A stretch of 6,927 nucleotides of DNA from a candidate division LCP-89 bacterium. GTDB taxonomy: Bacteria; Electryoneota; B3-LCP. Location: the NCBI GenBank assembly GCA_025774735.1, contig JALGZU010000146.1, forward strand, positions 1 to 6,927, written 5' to 3'. This document shows, piece by piece, positions 1-5,980 of the stretch (position 1 is the stretch's first letter; each line of letters opens with the position of its first letter). The notes below the pieces were generated by a model that saw only the letters and a list, made by a program, of their open reading frames with translations, made no database searches and was not told the DNA's origin. Position numbers and translations under genes: made by a program.

Positions 1-1791
1 GGCATTCCAGGATACCCTATGAGTCCCTGCTAATCTCGCGCCTGCGACCAGAGAAGCCACTCTCTGGCCGGACATATTGTAGATTTCCAGGTTAACATGT
101 GCAGGTTCCGGCAGGTCGTAGCTTAAGATCGTCGTCGAATTAAAGGGATTGGGATAGGCGTGTAGCAGCGATAATTCGCCCGGCATCTGCTTATCTGAAT
201 TGAGATTTACCGTCTCATCCCATCCTGAGATACTCCATCCGCCGCCGGACAACCCTTCCCCAACACCGAGCAGTTTTTCGAAATCGAATGATGATTCGGC
301 GCTGACGACCTTTGGGACGTATGATCCAACATATCCGTTGTAGCTGTACGTGCCGGCCGGGGCTCCTCCCGGCACACTCTGCATCATATCGCGGCTGATG
401 ATGGCGAGCTGGGTGAGCGATATATCTTCACGCAGCAGAACCGGCCCGAACGTCGATCCATCGGGGAGCGTCGCATCGATCCAGAAATCGAATGTGATCT
501 CTTCAGCCTCCAGGTTTTCAATTTCGACCTGGTATTCAAAAGCGCCTCCCTGGGCCGGGATGACGATCGGCGGACTGACCGGCTCGAAGGTCAGATCCAC
601 ATCAACCAGGTACTCCTCTCGGTCTAGAGGCACCCCGATAGTCGTACAGTGGACAGCCCCGCCGGCGAATGCGATCCCGTTGCAGTCGATGCCGACGACA
701 TCCCAATCCGGTCCCAGAGCATCTTGATAGGCGTCGAGAGCCTCGTCATCCCACTGCAAACCACAGATGGGGACGATCGCCTTCTTGTTAATCAGCAAGC
801 TGTTGATGTAGCTCTTGTAGTACCACCCCCAATAATACGACCTTGGCGGCATCGGGCAGCGTACAATGTTGAATGTTCTACCGTAAGCCGTCGGAATCTC
901 CCCCATGGCGGCGGCGTGGCTTTCGACGAGGTCATAATTGGGATCATCCGGCTGCATCTGCGCCACCATGATGGTGGTGTCGTTCAACATTTTTGCCCAA
1001 AGATCGATGTGCCCGGTCAGGTCGAAATCGATCTCCTCGAAAATGTAGATGGTATCCTGGCCGAAGTAATCCCGGTAGATCTGATTGATTTCGGCGTTGC
1101 TCATACCCGGATTGGACTCATTGACATAAGTGGACATCATCATGATGCCGTTTCCATCGGTCATCATGTTGCCACCGTCGTGCCAGAAATCAGGACCGTA
1201 GTAGTTTAAACCCCAGTAGGTCTCAAGGAATTCCGGCACGTAGTCATCATATACCCATGAGGGCGACCAGGCGTAAGGCATGTCAATGATGGAGAGGCTG
1301 CTGTCCTCCTCCCAGATGAACCAGGGGCCGTAATCCCGGATCCAGACCGAATTGCTCTCGCAAATGATAAACACAACGTTGTCCAGTGGAACTCTGTTGG
1401 TGGTCAGGTAGTCGATGCAGCTGTTCTGCTGACCCTGGCTGGGCACGATGATATAAACGATTGCCACGTCCTGGATTTCATCCACCATGGACGAGAAAAT
1501 GAATGTCCCCCAGGGGAAGGGATATCTTACCAGAACTCCTTCCCGTTCACCCCATTCGGGATCGAGGCTGACCGGACCGCTGGGCGGAGGGGTGATGCGG
1601 TCCAGCGGGCTCCGCTGCACAGGCCCGATGCCTTTCGGACGTTGCCATTTCGAAGCACTTCTTGAGATTCCTTCATTGACCAGAGACGATCCAGCGATTA
1701 CGCCGAGCGGTACCGCCGCCGTAACAAGCAGTGCATAAAAAATAACCTGCATTCCGTATAATCTCTTCAGACCAATCACATTGTTCTCCAT
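1..1791 (-). CDS. Secreted PPAD/agmatine-deiminase-fold protein with Ig-like and sorting domains (3' end off window)
   Basis: I translated 597 codons from ATG 1791 to the window edge without a stop; the C-terminus is missing, probably about 25-30 residues. Residues 1-33 form a signal peptide (K9, R10, then a hydrophobic run to about A33). The catalytic domain spans about 70-395 and shows WIRDYGP (W150-P156, D153), HDGGN (204-208), GHIDLWAKM (H261, D263) and AVHCTT (C382). These are the guanidine-group-modifying residues of agmatine deiminase and Porphyromonas PPAD, enzymes that hydrolyse a guanidino group to citrulline or carbamoyl plus ammonia through a Cys thiol. An Ig-like beta domain follows (about 395-505, with IPAQGGAFEY and LPDGSTFGPVL), then a Por/type IX-like sorting domain from 540 (AYPNPFN 545-551, IYNMSGQRV 570-578). 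Inferred role: exported or surface deiminase acting on arginine in protein or peptide. Signal and sorting domains argue against a cytoplasmic AguA. Met14 is an alternative start but would lose the positive n-region. It has its own promoter, with a leader of only about a dozen bases. Confidence 0.93.
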   Translation of the reverse strand, partial: MENNVIGLKRLYGMQVIFYALLVTAAVPLGVIAGSSLVNEGISRSASKWQRPKGIGPVQRSPLDRITPPPSGPVSLDPEWGEREGVLVRYPFPWGTFIFSSMVDEIQDVAIVYIIVPSQGQQNSCIDYLTTNRVPLDNVVFIICESNSVWIRDYGPWFIWEEDSSLSIIDMPYAWSPSWVYDDYVPEFLETYWGLNYYGPDFWHDGGNMMTDGNGIMMMSTYVNESNPGMSNAEINQIYRDYFGQDTIYIFEEIDFDLTGHIDLWAKMLNDTTIMVAQMQPDDPNYDLVESHAAAMGEIPTAYGRTFNIVRCPMPPRSYYWGWYYKSYINSLLINKKAIVPICGLQWDDEALDAYQDALGPDWDVVGIDCNGIAFAGGAVHCTTIGVPLDREEYLVDVDLTFEPVSPPIVIPAQGGAFEYQVEIENLEAEEITFDFWIDATLPDGSTFGPVLLREDISLTQLAIISRDMMQSVPGGAPAGTYSYNGYVGSYVPKVVSAESSFDFEKLLGVGEGLSGGGWSISGWDETVNLNSDKQMPGELSLLHAYPNPFNSTTILSYDLPEPAHVNLEIYNMSGQRVASLVAGARLAGTHRVSWNA

Positions 1792-1810
1792 TCTTCAATT
1801 AACTCTTATA

Positions 1811-1839
1811 AATATATGAAATAAATTCCCAAAAGTCAA
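1811..1839 (-). promoter_or_regulatory. Sigma70-type promoter for the deiminase gene
   Basis: On the minus strand TTGACT (1839-1834) is followed after exactly 17 bases by TATATT (1816-1811), each one mismatch from the consensus hexamers. Transcription would start near 1803-1805, leaving a leader of about 12-14 bases before ATG 1791. The leader has only AAGAG and GAAGA as possible weak ribosome-binding sequences. The promoter lies just downstream of the preceding gene's terminator, so the deiminase appears to be transcribed independently. Confidence 0.8.
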
Positions 1840-1887
1840 GAGACAATGTGATTGGGGATGTATTTTATTTTTGTCGTATTCATAAAC

Positions 1888-1915
1888 AAAAAAAGCGACC
1901 ACAGACGTGGTCGCT
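1888..1915 (-). terminator. Intrinsic terminator after the PDZ gene
   Basis: A perfect 9-bp stem, AGCGACCAC (1894-1902) with GTGGTCGCT (1907-1915), and a 4-base loop. Read on the minus strand the stem is followed by seven T (complement of A 1888-1894, the first of which is also the last stem base), then GTTTATG. It sits 20 bases after the stop of the PDZ gene and before the promoter of the next gene, as expected for a rho-independent terminator. Confidence 0.92.
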
Positions 1916-1934
1916 CTATTTTGGGAACGGGTTC

Positions 1935-3002
1935 TTAATCGTCGTCTTCTTCGTCCTCTTCCAATTCCTGCTTGAGCTTTTCAAGCTCTTGCTTGAGATG
2001 TTCCATCTCTATCTTGAGCTCTTCCATGGGCAGATCGATGTCGATTTCGATGTCCTTGAGGCAATCTTCGAGCCCTTCCAGCTCGTGTATTTCATCAAGG
2101 CCAGAAATATGCTTGATCATAACTCGTTTCTCAAAGTCTCCCGGGTAGCAATCACCTGCACCGATGGTGAAACAGTCACCGGCGTGGCCACAGCCGTGTT
2201 TCTCGGGAGCTTCCCCCAAGGTCACCGTCATTTTCTTCTTTTTGCCCTTGCGGATGACGTTGACCGTCACTTCGTCGCCGGGCTCGGTCTTGCACATCAG
2301 TTTGATCAGTTCATCGCTGCCATCGACCTCTTTGTCATCCAGCATGACGATAACGTCACCGGCCTTCAGACCGCCTTTCTCCGCCGGAGAATCCTCTTTC
2401 ACGGAGGATATCAACGCACCCTCACCGTCTTCGACCTTGAAATACTCTCCCAGCTGTTCGCTCAAGTCCTGCAATTCGACACCCAGCCAACCACGGTCGC
2501 CGCAATCGTAGCATGAAGCATAACACTTCCACGCTTTCTTACCGGCCCAACCCTTTCCCATTTGGAAGTGTTTAAAGGCGTCACCATATTTATCCGACCA
2601 GACGGTTAATTTCATCGGCTTGGGTTCCCCCATTTCAACTTCGAAATCCATCTTTTTGCCGTCCCGGTCGACGACAACGGCAATTTTCTCGCCCGGATCG
2701 GTCTTGCAAATCATCTTGCGGAGGTGGGCTATGTCATCAACGTCTTTGCCGTTAAAGCTGAAGATAACGTCTCCCCCTTTAAGACCGGCTGCTTCCGCGG
2801 GTCCGTCTTCCACGACGTCATCGATCAACGCGCCTTTGCCTTCATCGATATCCTTGCCCAGGTAGACGCCGAGAAAACCGCATTCATCGGTTCCGGCGTG
2901 TGCCTGCTTCTGGTTTATGCCCCAGAAGGCAGCTGCGATGACGAGAATCATCCCTCCGACCAGCAGAGCGTGTATAACGGTGTGATCTTGTCCTTTCATC
3001 AT
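1935..3002 (-). CDS. Exported tandem-PDZ protein with cysteine clusters and acidic coiled-coil tail
   Basis: 355 residues. An N-terminal hydrophobic segment (about 10-30) ends in AHA-G (34-37), so it is a cleavable signal peptide or an anchor. Two PDZ domains follow, about 41-127 (CGFLGVYL, AAGLKGGDVI) and 170-264 (RGWLGVEL, KGGLKAGDVIVM). They are clear internal duplicates that share MICKTDPG/LMCKTEPG. PDZ domains of this HtrA type bind C-termini or unfolded peptides in the periplasm, but no protease domain is present. Ten cysteines: C41, C99, C160, C164, C167, C237, C271, C277, C285, C314, with C99 and C237 equivalent in the two repeats and a Cx3Cx2C cluster between the domains. Residues 326-347 make a regular heptad (M326, L329, M333, L336, L340, L343, L347), ending in an Asp/Glu tail. 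Inferred role: periplasmic scaffold or chaperone-like adaptor; partner unknown. ATG 3002 is followed directly by ATG 2999; either could be the start. It has a 126-bp gap upstream and a terminator downstream, so it may be monocistronic. Confidence 0.93.
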   Translation of the reverse strand: MMKGQDHTVIHALLVGGMILVIAAAFWGINQKQAHAGTDECGFLGVYLGKDIDEGKGALIDDVVEDGPAEAAGLKGGDVIFSFNGKDVDDIAHLRKMICKTDPGEKIAVVVDRDGKKMDFEVEMGEPKPMKLTVWSDKYGDAFKHFQMGKGWAGKKAWKCYASCYDCGDRGWLGVELQDLSEQLGEYFKVEDGEGALISSVKEDSPAEKGGLKAGDVIVMLDDKEVDGSDELIKLMCKTEPGDEVTVNVIRKGKKKKMTVTLGEAPEKHGCGHAGDCFTIGAGDCYPGDFEKRVMIKHISGLDEIHELEGLEDCLKDIEIDIDLPMEELKIEMEHLKQELEKLKQELEEDEEDDD

Positions 3003-3005
3003 CTA

Positions 3006-3011
3006 CTCTCC
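3006..3011 (-). promoter_or_regulatory. Shine-Dalgarno site of the PDZ gene
   Basis: GGAGAG on the minus strand. Its GGAG core lies 5 bases before ATG 3002 and 8 bases before the adjacent ATG 2999. The second ATG has the more usual spacing, so the protein may begin one residue later. It is one of only two good Shine-Dalgarno sequences in the window. Confidence 0.7.
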
Positions 3012-3089
3012 ATCGTTTCCGTGAGACTGCCCATCTGGTCTTGATACGATGATAACGATAGCCAGGTTCCGGCTAATATGGCTTATTTG

Positions 3090-3101
3090 AGGGTAATTTA
3101 A
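3090..3101 (-). repeat. 12-bp intergenic repeat, copy 1 (possible promoter element)
   Basis: Minus-strand TTAAATTACCCT, 27 bases after the stop of the SDR gene and 87 bases before the PDZ start. The identical 12-mer lies in the same orientation at 5962-5973, again between genes. From TTAAAT, 17 bases downstream is TATTAG, a 4/6 match to a -10 box. A shared promoter or regulator site is possible but unproven. Confidence 0.35.
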
Positions 3102-3128
3102 GTCCAATATAAATGCCTGAAACATAGG

Positions 3129-4013
3129 TCAGGAGGGATATTCCAGTCTCAGCCCGGCATCGAGATCCAGCAGGGGCGTCCTCAGGATGCTCCGAGCGAG
3201 GGTCAGCTCGAAGGTGTTGTTTTTGGGGTATGGAAGACCCTGCGGTCCTGCTCCGTCACTCGAGGACTGCAGGAGCGAACGATCCAGCCCGACCTGGTCA
3301 GCCAACTTGTGCGCAAACGTCAGCCGGTTTGTCGGTTCCGTACCGCCCAGATGAAGCAGACCTCCGAAATCATTCGCAGCGATTTCCCAGATGCATTCAG
3401 CCAGATTCTTCACCGACATGAAAGAGCGGTACTGATCTGCGTAAAGACGGTAGGGATTTCCTTCCGTGACAGTCTGGATGACTTCTTCGGAAAAAGAGTC
3501 GCCTCTGATGGCGGACCTGCCGTAAAGGTTGTTTACCCTGAGGATTACACCCCGTTCTCCCAACCTCGCAACAGAGTGTTCTGCGGCAAGTTTCGACCAG
3601 CCATAAAAATTGACAGGTGCCGGTTCATCTTTCTCAGAGTAATTCCCTTTGCTGCCATCGAAGACCATATCGCTGGACAGGAAGATCAGCCGGATCTGCC
3701 GGCCCAGACACAGATCAGCCAGTCGCGCTGTGGCCAGTGAGTTGGTTTCCAGGGCGGTTAATGGAGCCTCTTCGCAGACGGACACTCGGGCGATGGCGGC
3801 GCAGTGGATGACGAGATCGGGCTCCAGTTCGTCCAGAACCGATTTTAACGCCGTGTTGTCGCCGATATCCAGCTCAACAAACTGATCACCGGGATAATCA
3901 CCCACAGCATGCAGGTAGGTGCCCCACACGCTGAACGCCTCCGGTCTGGCAGTGAATAGATGGCCGCCTACAAATCCAGAAGCTCCCGTGATCAGGACGC
4001 GCATGTTAGGCAT
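3129..4013 (-). CDS. RmlD-like SDR-family NAD(P)-dependent sugar-nucleotide reductase/epimerase
   Basis: 294 residues, the usual length for dTDP-4-dehydrorhamnose reductase (RmlD) and its relatives, and predicted cytoplasmic. The Rossmann nucleotide-binding strand and glycine motif open the protein (RVLITGASGFVGG, 5-17). CAAIARV (71-77) matches the cofactor-contacting strand of the family. LSSDMVFDG (112-120) supplies the catalytic Ser, and YGWSK (Y137, K141) is the YxxxK catalytic pair, followed by LAAEH. NNLYGRS (151-157) and RSFMSVKNLAECI (196-208) match the substrate-binding half of RmlD-like proteins. The family reduces or epimerises nucleotide-linked sugars for surface polysaccharide; the exact substrate cannot be read from the sequence and no other rhamnose gene is nearby. 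It lies 38 bp after the second DUF5683-like gene and is probably cotranscribed. Neither ATG 4013 nor ATG 4004 has a Shine-Dalgarno sequence; 4013 is kept as the longer form. Confidence 0.9.
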   Translation of the reverse strand: MPNMRVLITGASGFVGGHLFTARPEAFSVWGTYLHAVGDYPGDQFVELDIGDNTALKSVLDELEPDLVIHCAAIARVSVCEEAPLTALETNSLATARLADLCLGRQIRLIFLSSDMVFDGSKGNYSEKDEPAPVNFYGWSKLAAEHSVARLGERGVILRVNNLYGRSAIRGDSFSEEVIQTVTEGNPYRLYADQYRSFMSVKNLAECIWEIAANDFGGLLHLGGTEPTNRLTFAHKLADQVGLDRSLLQSSSDGAGPQGLPYPKNNTFELTLARSILRTPLLDLDAGLRLEYPS

Positions 4014-4051
4014 TGTTAGAATTAAAGAGGTGGGAATGTTGTCGGTAATTC

Positions 4052-4834
4052 TCAGAACTCGGCGCTGACGACGAGGCGGATGGCGCCTGAATTTCCCAGG
4101 GATTCCGGCTGAACTTGAATTCCCAGCTGAGGCGTCTTCTTCTGACGCAGTAGATCGGTCGCCTTTTTCCCGGTATCGATGAACGAGATCAGGCGGTTTA
4201 AAGCCGCCGCGCCGATGAAGAAGTAGATTTTATTGTGGGCCGAACGGCTTTCGATGCGTGTGTGATCATAATCCAGGCGGTTCTGGTCGGAATCCCAGGC
4301 CCAGAAGTACGACGGGTCCGTATAGAGAGCTTCGTAGTCGCGGTTGCGCAGTTTGGCTTCGTTGTAAGCTTCGGTGCTGGCATAGTTACCGAGATCAGCG
4401 TAGAAATCATCCGACTTACCGTCCATCTGAGCGCTGGCATGCTCCGCCGCGGAGGCGATAAACTGATCTTCCTTCCACTGGCTGTAAGTTTCGAAACCGA
4501 TGACGGACGCCCAGAGGATCACTTCCGTGGCAATGAAGACCCGCCCGGTGCCTTTATAGCCGAGATAGTACTCACCCCATCCCGGAATGAGTAACGATCG
4601 CAGCACAGCGCCGCCGCGGCTGATCTCCCGCTCGCTGGTCAGCATTTGTGGAGAGTCCAGTGCGGCCGCACCACCCGATGCTTGAGCCGCCGACTGGGTC
4701 ATCTGGCGAGTGAGCTCGTGGGATTCTGGAGTGAACAGTTCCCCCTTCAGATCACCCGGAAAGGCTGGACTTGACAGCCATAGGAGGAGGAAGCAGCTCA
4801 AAAGTGGTAACAGTGTATTCGCCGGATATTTCAT
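4052..4834 (-). CDS. DUF5683-like exported membrane protein, short paralogue
   Basis: 260 residues from ATG 4834. This start gives a normal signal peptide (K2, then a hydrophobic run to about F25-P26-G27). A GTG at 4876 would add 14 residues and leave 22 bp to the upstream gene, but would bury the signal peptide's n-region; neither start has a clear Shine-Dalgarno. After a polar region comes RSLLIPGWGEYYLG (79-92), the PGxGxxY motif I associate with DUF5683-type proteins, then a hydrophobic helix (about 98-114). A Tyr/Asp/Asn-rich middle follows (140-195), then a second hydrophobic stretch (203-218, IYFFIGAAALNRLISF). The tail IRLVVSAEF alternates like a beta strand. The gene directly upstream is a divergent paralogue. 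Function is unknown; envelope location is inferred from the signal peptide and membrane segments. The preceding stop and following start lie 64 and 38 bp away, which suggests an operon. Confidence 0.85.
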   Translation of the reverse strand: MKYPANTLLPLLSCFLLLWLSSPAFPGDLKGELFTPESHELTRQMTQSAAQASGGAAALDSPQMLTSEREISRGGAVLRSLLIPGWGEYYLGYKGTGRVFIATEVILWASVIGFETYSQWKEDQFIASAAEHASAQMDGKSDDFYADLGNYASTEAYNEAKLRNRDYEALYTDPSYFWAWDSDQNRLDYDHTRIESRSAHNKIYFFIGAAALNRLISFIDTGKKATDLLRQKKTPQLGIQVQPESLGNSGAIRLVVSAEF

Positions 4835-4898
4835 TGTTATATAGAACGTAAGCAACGATAGTGTCTGGATGAACACCGCTCGTGAAATGCCGGGTTGT

Positions 4899-5855
4899 TC
4901 AGAACTTGATCCTCAGAACGCCCATGGCGAGGTATTCGTCGTTGTATTTCTTGGGCTCGAGATTGAAGGCGCCTTCGACAGCCTGTTCCTTGGCGAGCTT
5001 GCGGTTGTGCATGGAGACGTTGAAACCGGCGTGCAGCGCCGAAAGAAGGTGATTCGCCAGAACGACCATGGTGAAGTTTTTGGACCTGTCCAGGGCGTCG
5101 TTGGAATCCTTGCGCATGTTGAGGTAGTTTTCGCGATAGCTGTTGTGAGTCTGCCAGGTCCAGCCGTCGCCGACCGTCTTGTCGGCCCGGTAATTCGCCA
5201 CGTAGTCACCGTCCCCCGGCCAGCCGGCTCCGAACTGGTCGTACTTGCCGATCATCTCGTAATACTGCTGATCCTTGTCCTCCTCATCCAACTCGTGCGT
5301 GAAGCCGTTGCTGGGAAGATATGCCAATTTTTCTTCCCAAGTCAAAGCATCCCAGATCCCTATATCATTAGTATAGCCATCAGTCCCACCCGATTCACCA
5401 TCCGGGCCGAATAGAGATGCAGCCCAGTATTCATAATCCAAATATGAACCAAAATCACCATCACCACTATACAAATCATCGAAATATGTCCAATGGTCAT
5501 CGGCGAAGGCGATATATTCTTCTTCCTTGTCCATCCCTTCCGCATGGTACGATGCCACCCCGTACCAGGCGCCCACTTCAATGGCGAGGAAAGCCGCAGC
5601 GAAGATGTAATTCTTGGCATAAAACTGCCCCGCACCGGGAATGATGGCGGAAAGCAGCAGTGCCTTGCCGGGTACCAGCCTGCCCTCGGTTTGAGCAGCT
5701 TCGCCCTCTTCGGGAGGAGCCTGCTGGACCTTTCCCATGGTTTGGGCTAACTGCAGCCGTGTGGGATTGAAGCCGAATTTGGTCCCGCTGCCGGGATCAG
5801 CCCAGGCGGACAGGGCGAGAAGAGAGACGATTAGAACAACGTTCATCCAGCGCAT
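4899..5855 (-). CDS. DUF5683-like exported membrane protein, long paralogue with acidic insert
   Basis: 318 residues from ATG 5855, chosen because GAGGTG lies just before it and because it opens a clean signal peptide (MRWMNVVLIVSLLALSAWAD). The frame extends upstream to 5918, but that would add 21 polar residues ahead of the signal. Layout: a Gln/Glu-rich linker (36-60); LLSAIIPGAGQFYAKNY (67-83) with the PGxGQxY motif; a hydrophobic helix (about 84-101); an acidic, Gly/Tyr-rich region (about 120-195); WTWQTHNSYRENY (222-234); a hydrophobic segment (261-274, FTMVVLANHLLSAL); and a tail ending MGVLRIKF. The order of motifs matches the downstream neighbour (PGWGEYY, FWAWDSDQNRLDY, AAALNRLISF), so the two are paralogues. 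The extra length lies almost wholly in the acidic region, coded by AT-richer DNA. Biochemical role is unknown; location is probably the cell envelope. Confidence 0.87.
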   Translation of the reverse strand: MRWMNVVLIVSLLALSAWADPGSGTKFGFNPTRLQLAQTMGKVQQAPPEEGEAAQTEGRLVPGKALLLSAIIPGAGQFYAKNYIFAAAFLAIEVGAWYGVASYHAEGMDKEEEYIAFADDHWTYFDDLYSGDGDFGSYLDYEYWAASLFGPDGESGGTDGYTNDIGIWDALTWEEKLAYLPSNGFTHELDEEDKDQQYYEMIGKYDQFGAGWPGDGDYVANYRADKTVGDGWTWQTHNSYRENYLNMRKDSNDALDRSKNFTMVVLANHLLSALHAGFNVSMHNRKLAKEQAVEGAFNLEPKKYNDEYLAMGVLRIKF

Positions 5856-5859
5856 TTTA

Positions 5860-5865
5860 CACCTC
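5860..5865 (-). promoter_or_regulatory. Shine-Dalgarno site deciding the start of the long DUF5683-like gene
   Basis: GAGGTG on the minus strand, with its GAGG core 6 bases before ATG 5855. It fixes the start at 5855 rather than at the in-frame upstream codon at 5918. Confidence 0.75.
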
Positions 5866-5940
5866 GTGTATTTCGGTTTCGATATCTGCTGAATTCTCTG
5901 GCTGTTTTTCTGATACAAGTTTATTATTTTACTACTTTTC

Positions 5941-5980
5941 TGTGATATAAAGATCCCGTCAAGGGTAATTTAATATCACA
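5941..5980. repeat. Inverted repeat spanning the barrel gene's stop and the next gene's leader
   Basis: TGTGATAT (5941-5948) and ATATCACA (5973-5980) are perfect 8-bp inverted arms around 24 bases. The interior can add A/T pairs and a CCC/GGG stem (5955-5957 with 5963-5965) with a GTCAA loop. The right arm contains the stop codon of the barrel gene (5976-5978). On the minus strand the hairpin is followed by an A-rich, not T-rich, sequence, so it is not a standard intrinsic terminator. It could be an operator, an mRNA 3'-end hairpin, or chance. Confidence 0.5.
5962..5973 (-). repeat. 12-bp intergenic repeat, copy 2 (possible promoter element)
   Basis: Minus-strand TTAAATTACCCT, identical to 3090-3101 and beginning 2 bases past the stop of the barrel gene. 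From TTAAAT, 17-18 bases downstream is TTATATC, a possible -10 box. A TTGACG also overlaps here (5962-5957), but the hexamer 17 bases after it is poor (AAAAGT). This is the only intergenic space before the long DUF5683-like gene, so any promoter for the 5855-3129 cluster should lie at 5856-5975. Confidence 0.35.

Noticed and set aside
649..1209. Open frame of 186 codons on the plus strand
   Set aside because: It lies inside the deiminase gene, whose minus-strand translation contains conserved catalytic motifs. The plus-strand product has no recognisable motif, and the frame is a by-product of codon bias.
1..1791. Cytoplasmic agmatine deiminase of the polyamine pathway (aguA)
   Set aside because: The signal peptide, Ig-like domain and C-terminal sorting domain are not found in AguA, and no carbamoylputrescine amidase gene is adjacent.
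1848..2516. Plus-strand open frame of 222 codons over the PDZ gene
   Set aside because: Its repeated Phe/Leu pattern is the complement of the Glu/Lys-rich coiled coil on the minus strand; it also runs through the terminator.
3059..3075. Small hairpin TAGCC-N7-GGCTA in the PDZ gene leader
   Set aside because: A 5-bp stem with a 7-base loop is expected by chance, and no T-run or conserved riboswitch-like structure is nearby.
4777..4834. Lipoprotein signal (LLSC, residues 11-14) in the short DUF5683-like protein
   Set aside because: The Cys sits in the middle of the hydrophobic run, with seven more hydrophobic or small residues after it, so it is not a lipobox cleavage site.
4869..5414. Plus-strand open frame of 181 codons over the long DUF5683-like gene
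   Set aside because: The minus-strand frame has a signal peptide, a Shine-Dalgarno and a paralogue next door; the plus frame has none of these.
5941..5980. CRP-like site (TGTGA ... TCACA)
   Set aside because: The half-sites resemble the CRP consensus, but the spacing is 30 bases instead of 6, so a CRP dimer could not bind both.
5941..5980. Intrinsic terminator for the barrel gene
   Set aside because: The hairpin is AT-rich with mismatches, and on the minus strand it is followed by an A-rich rather than a T-rich sequence.
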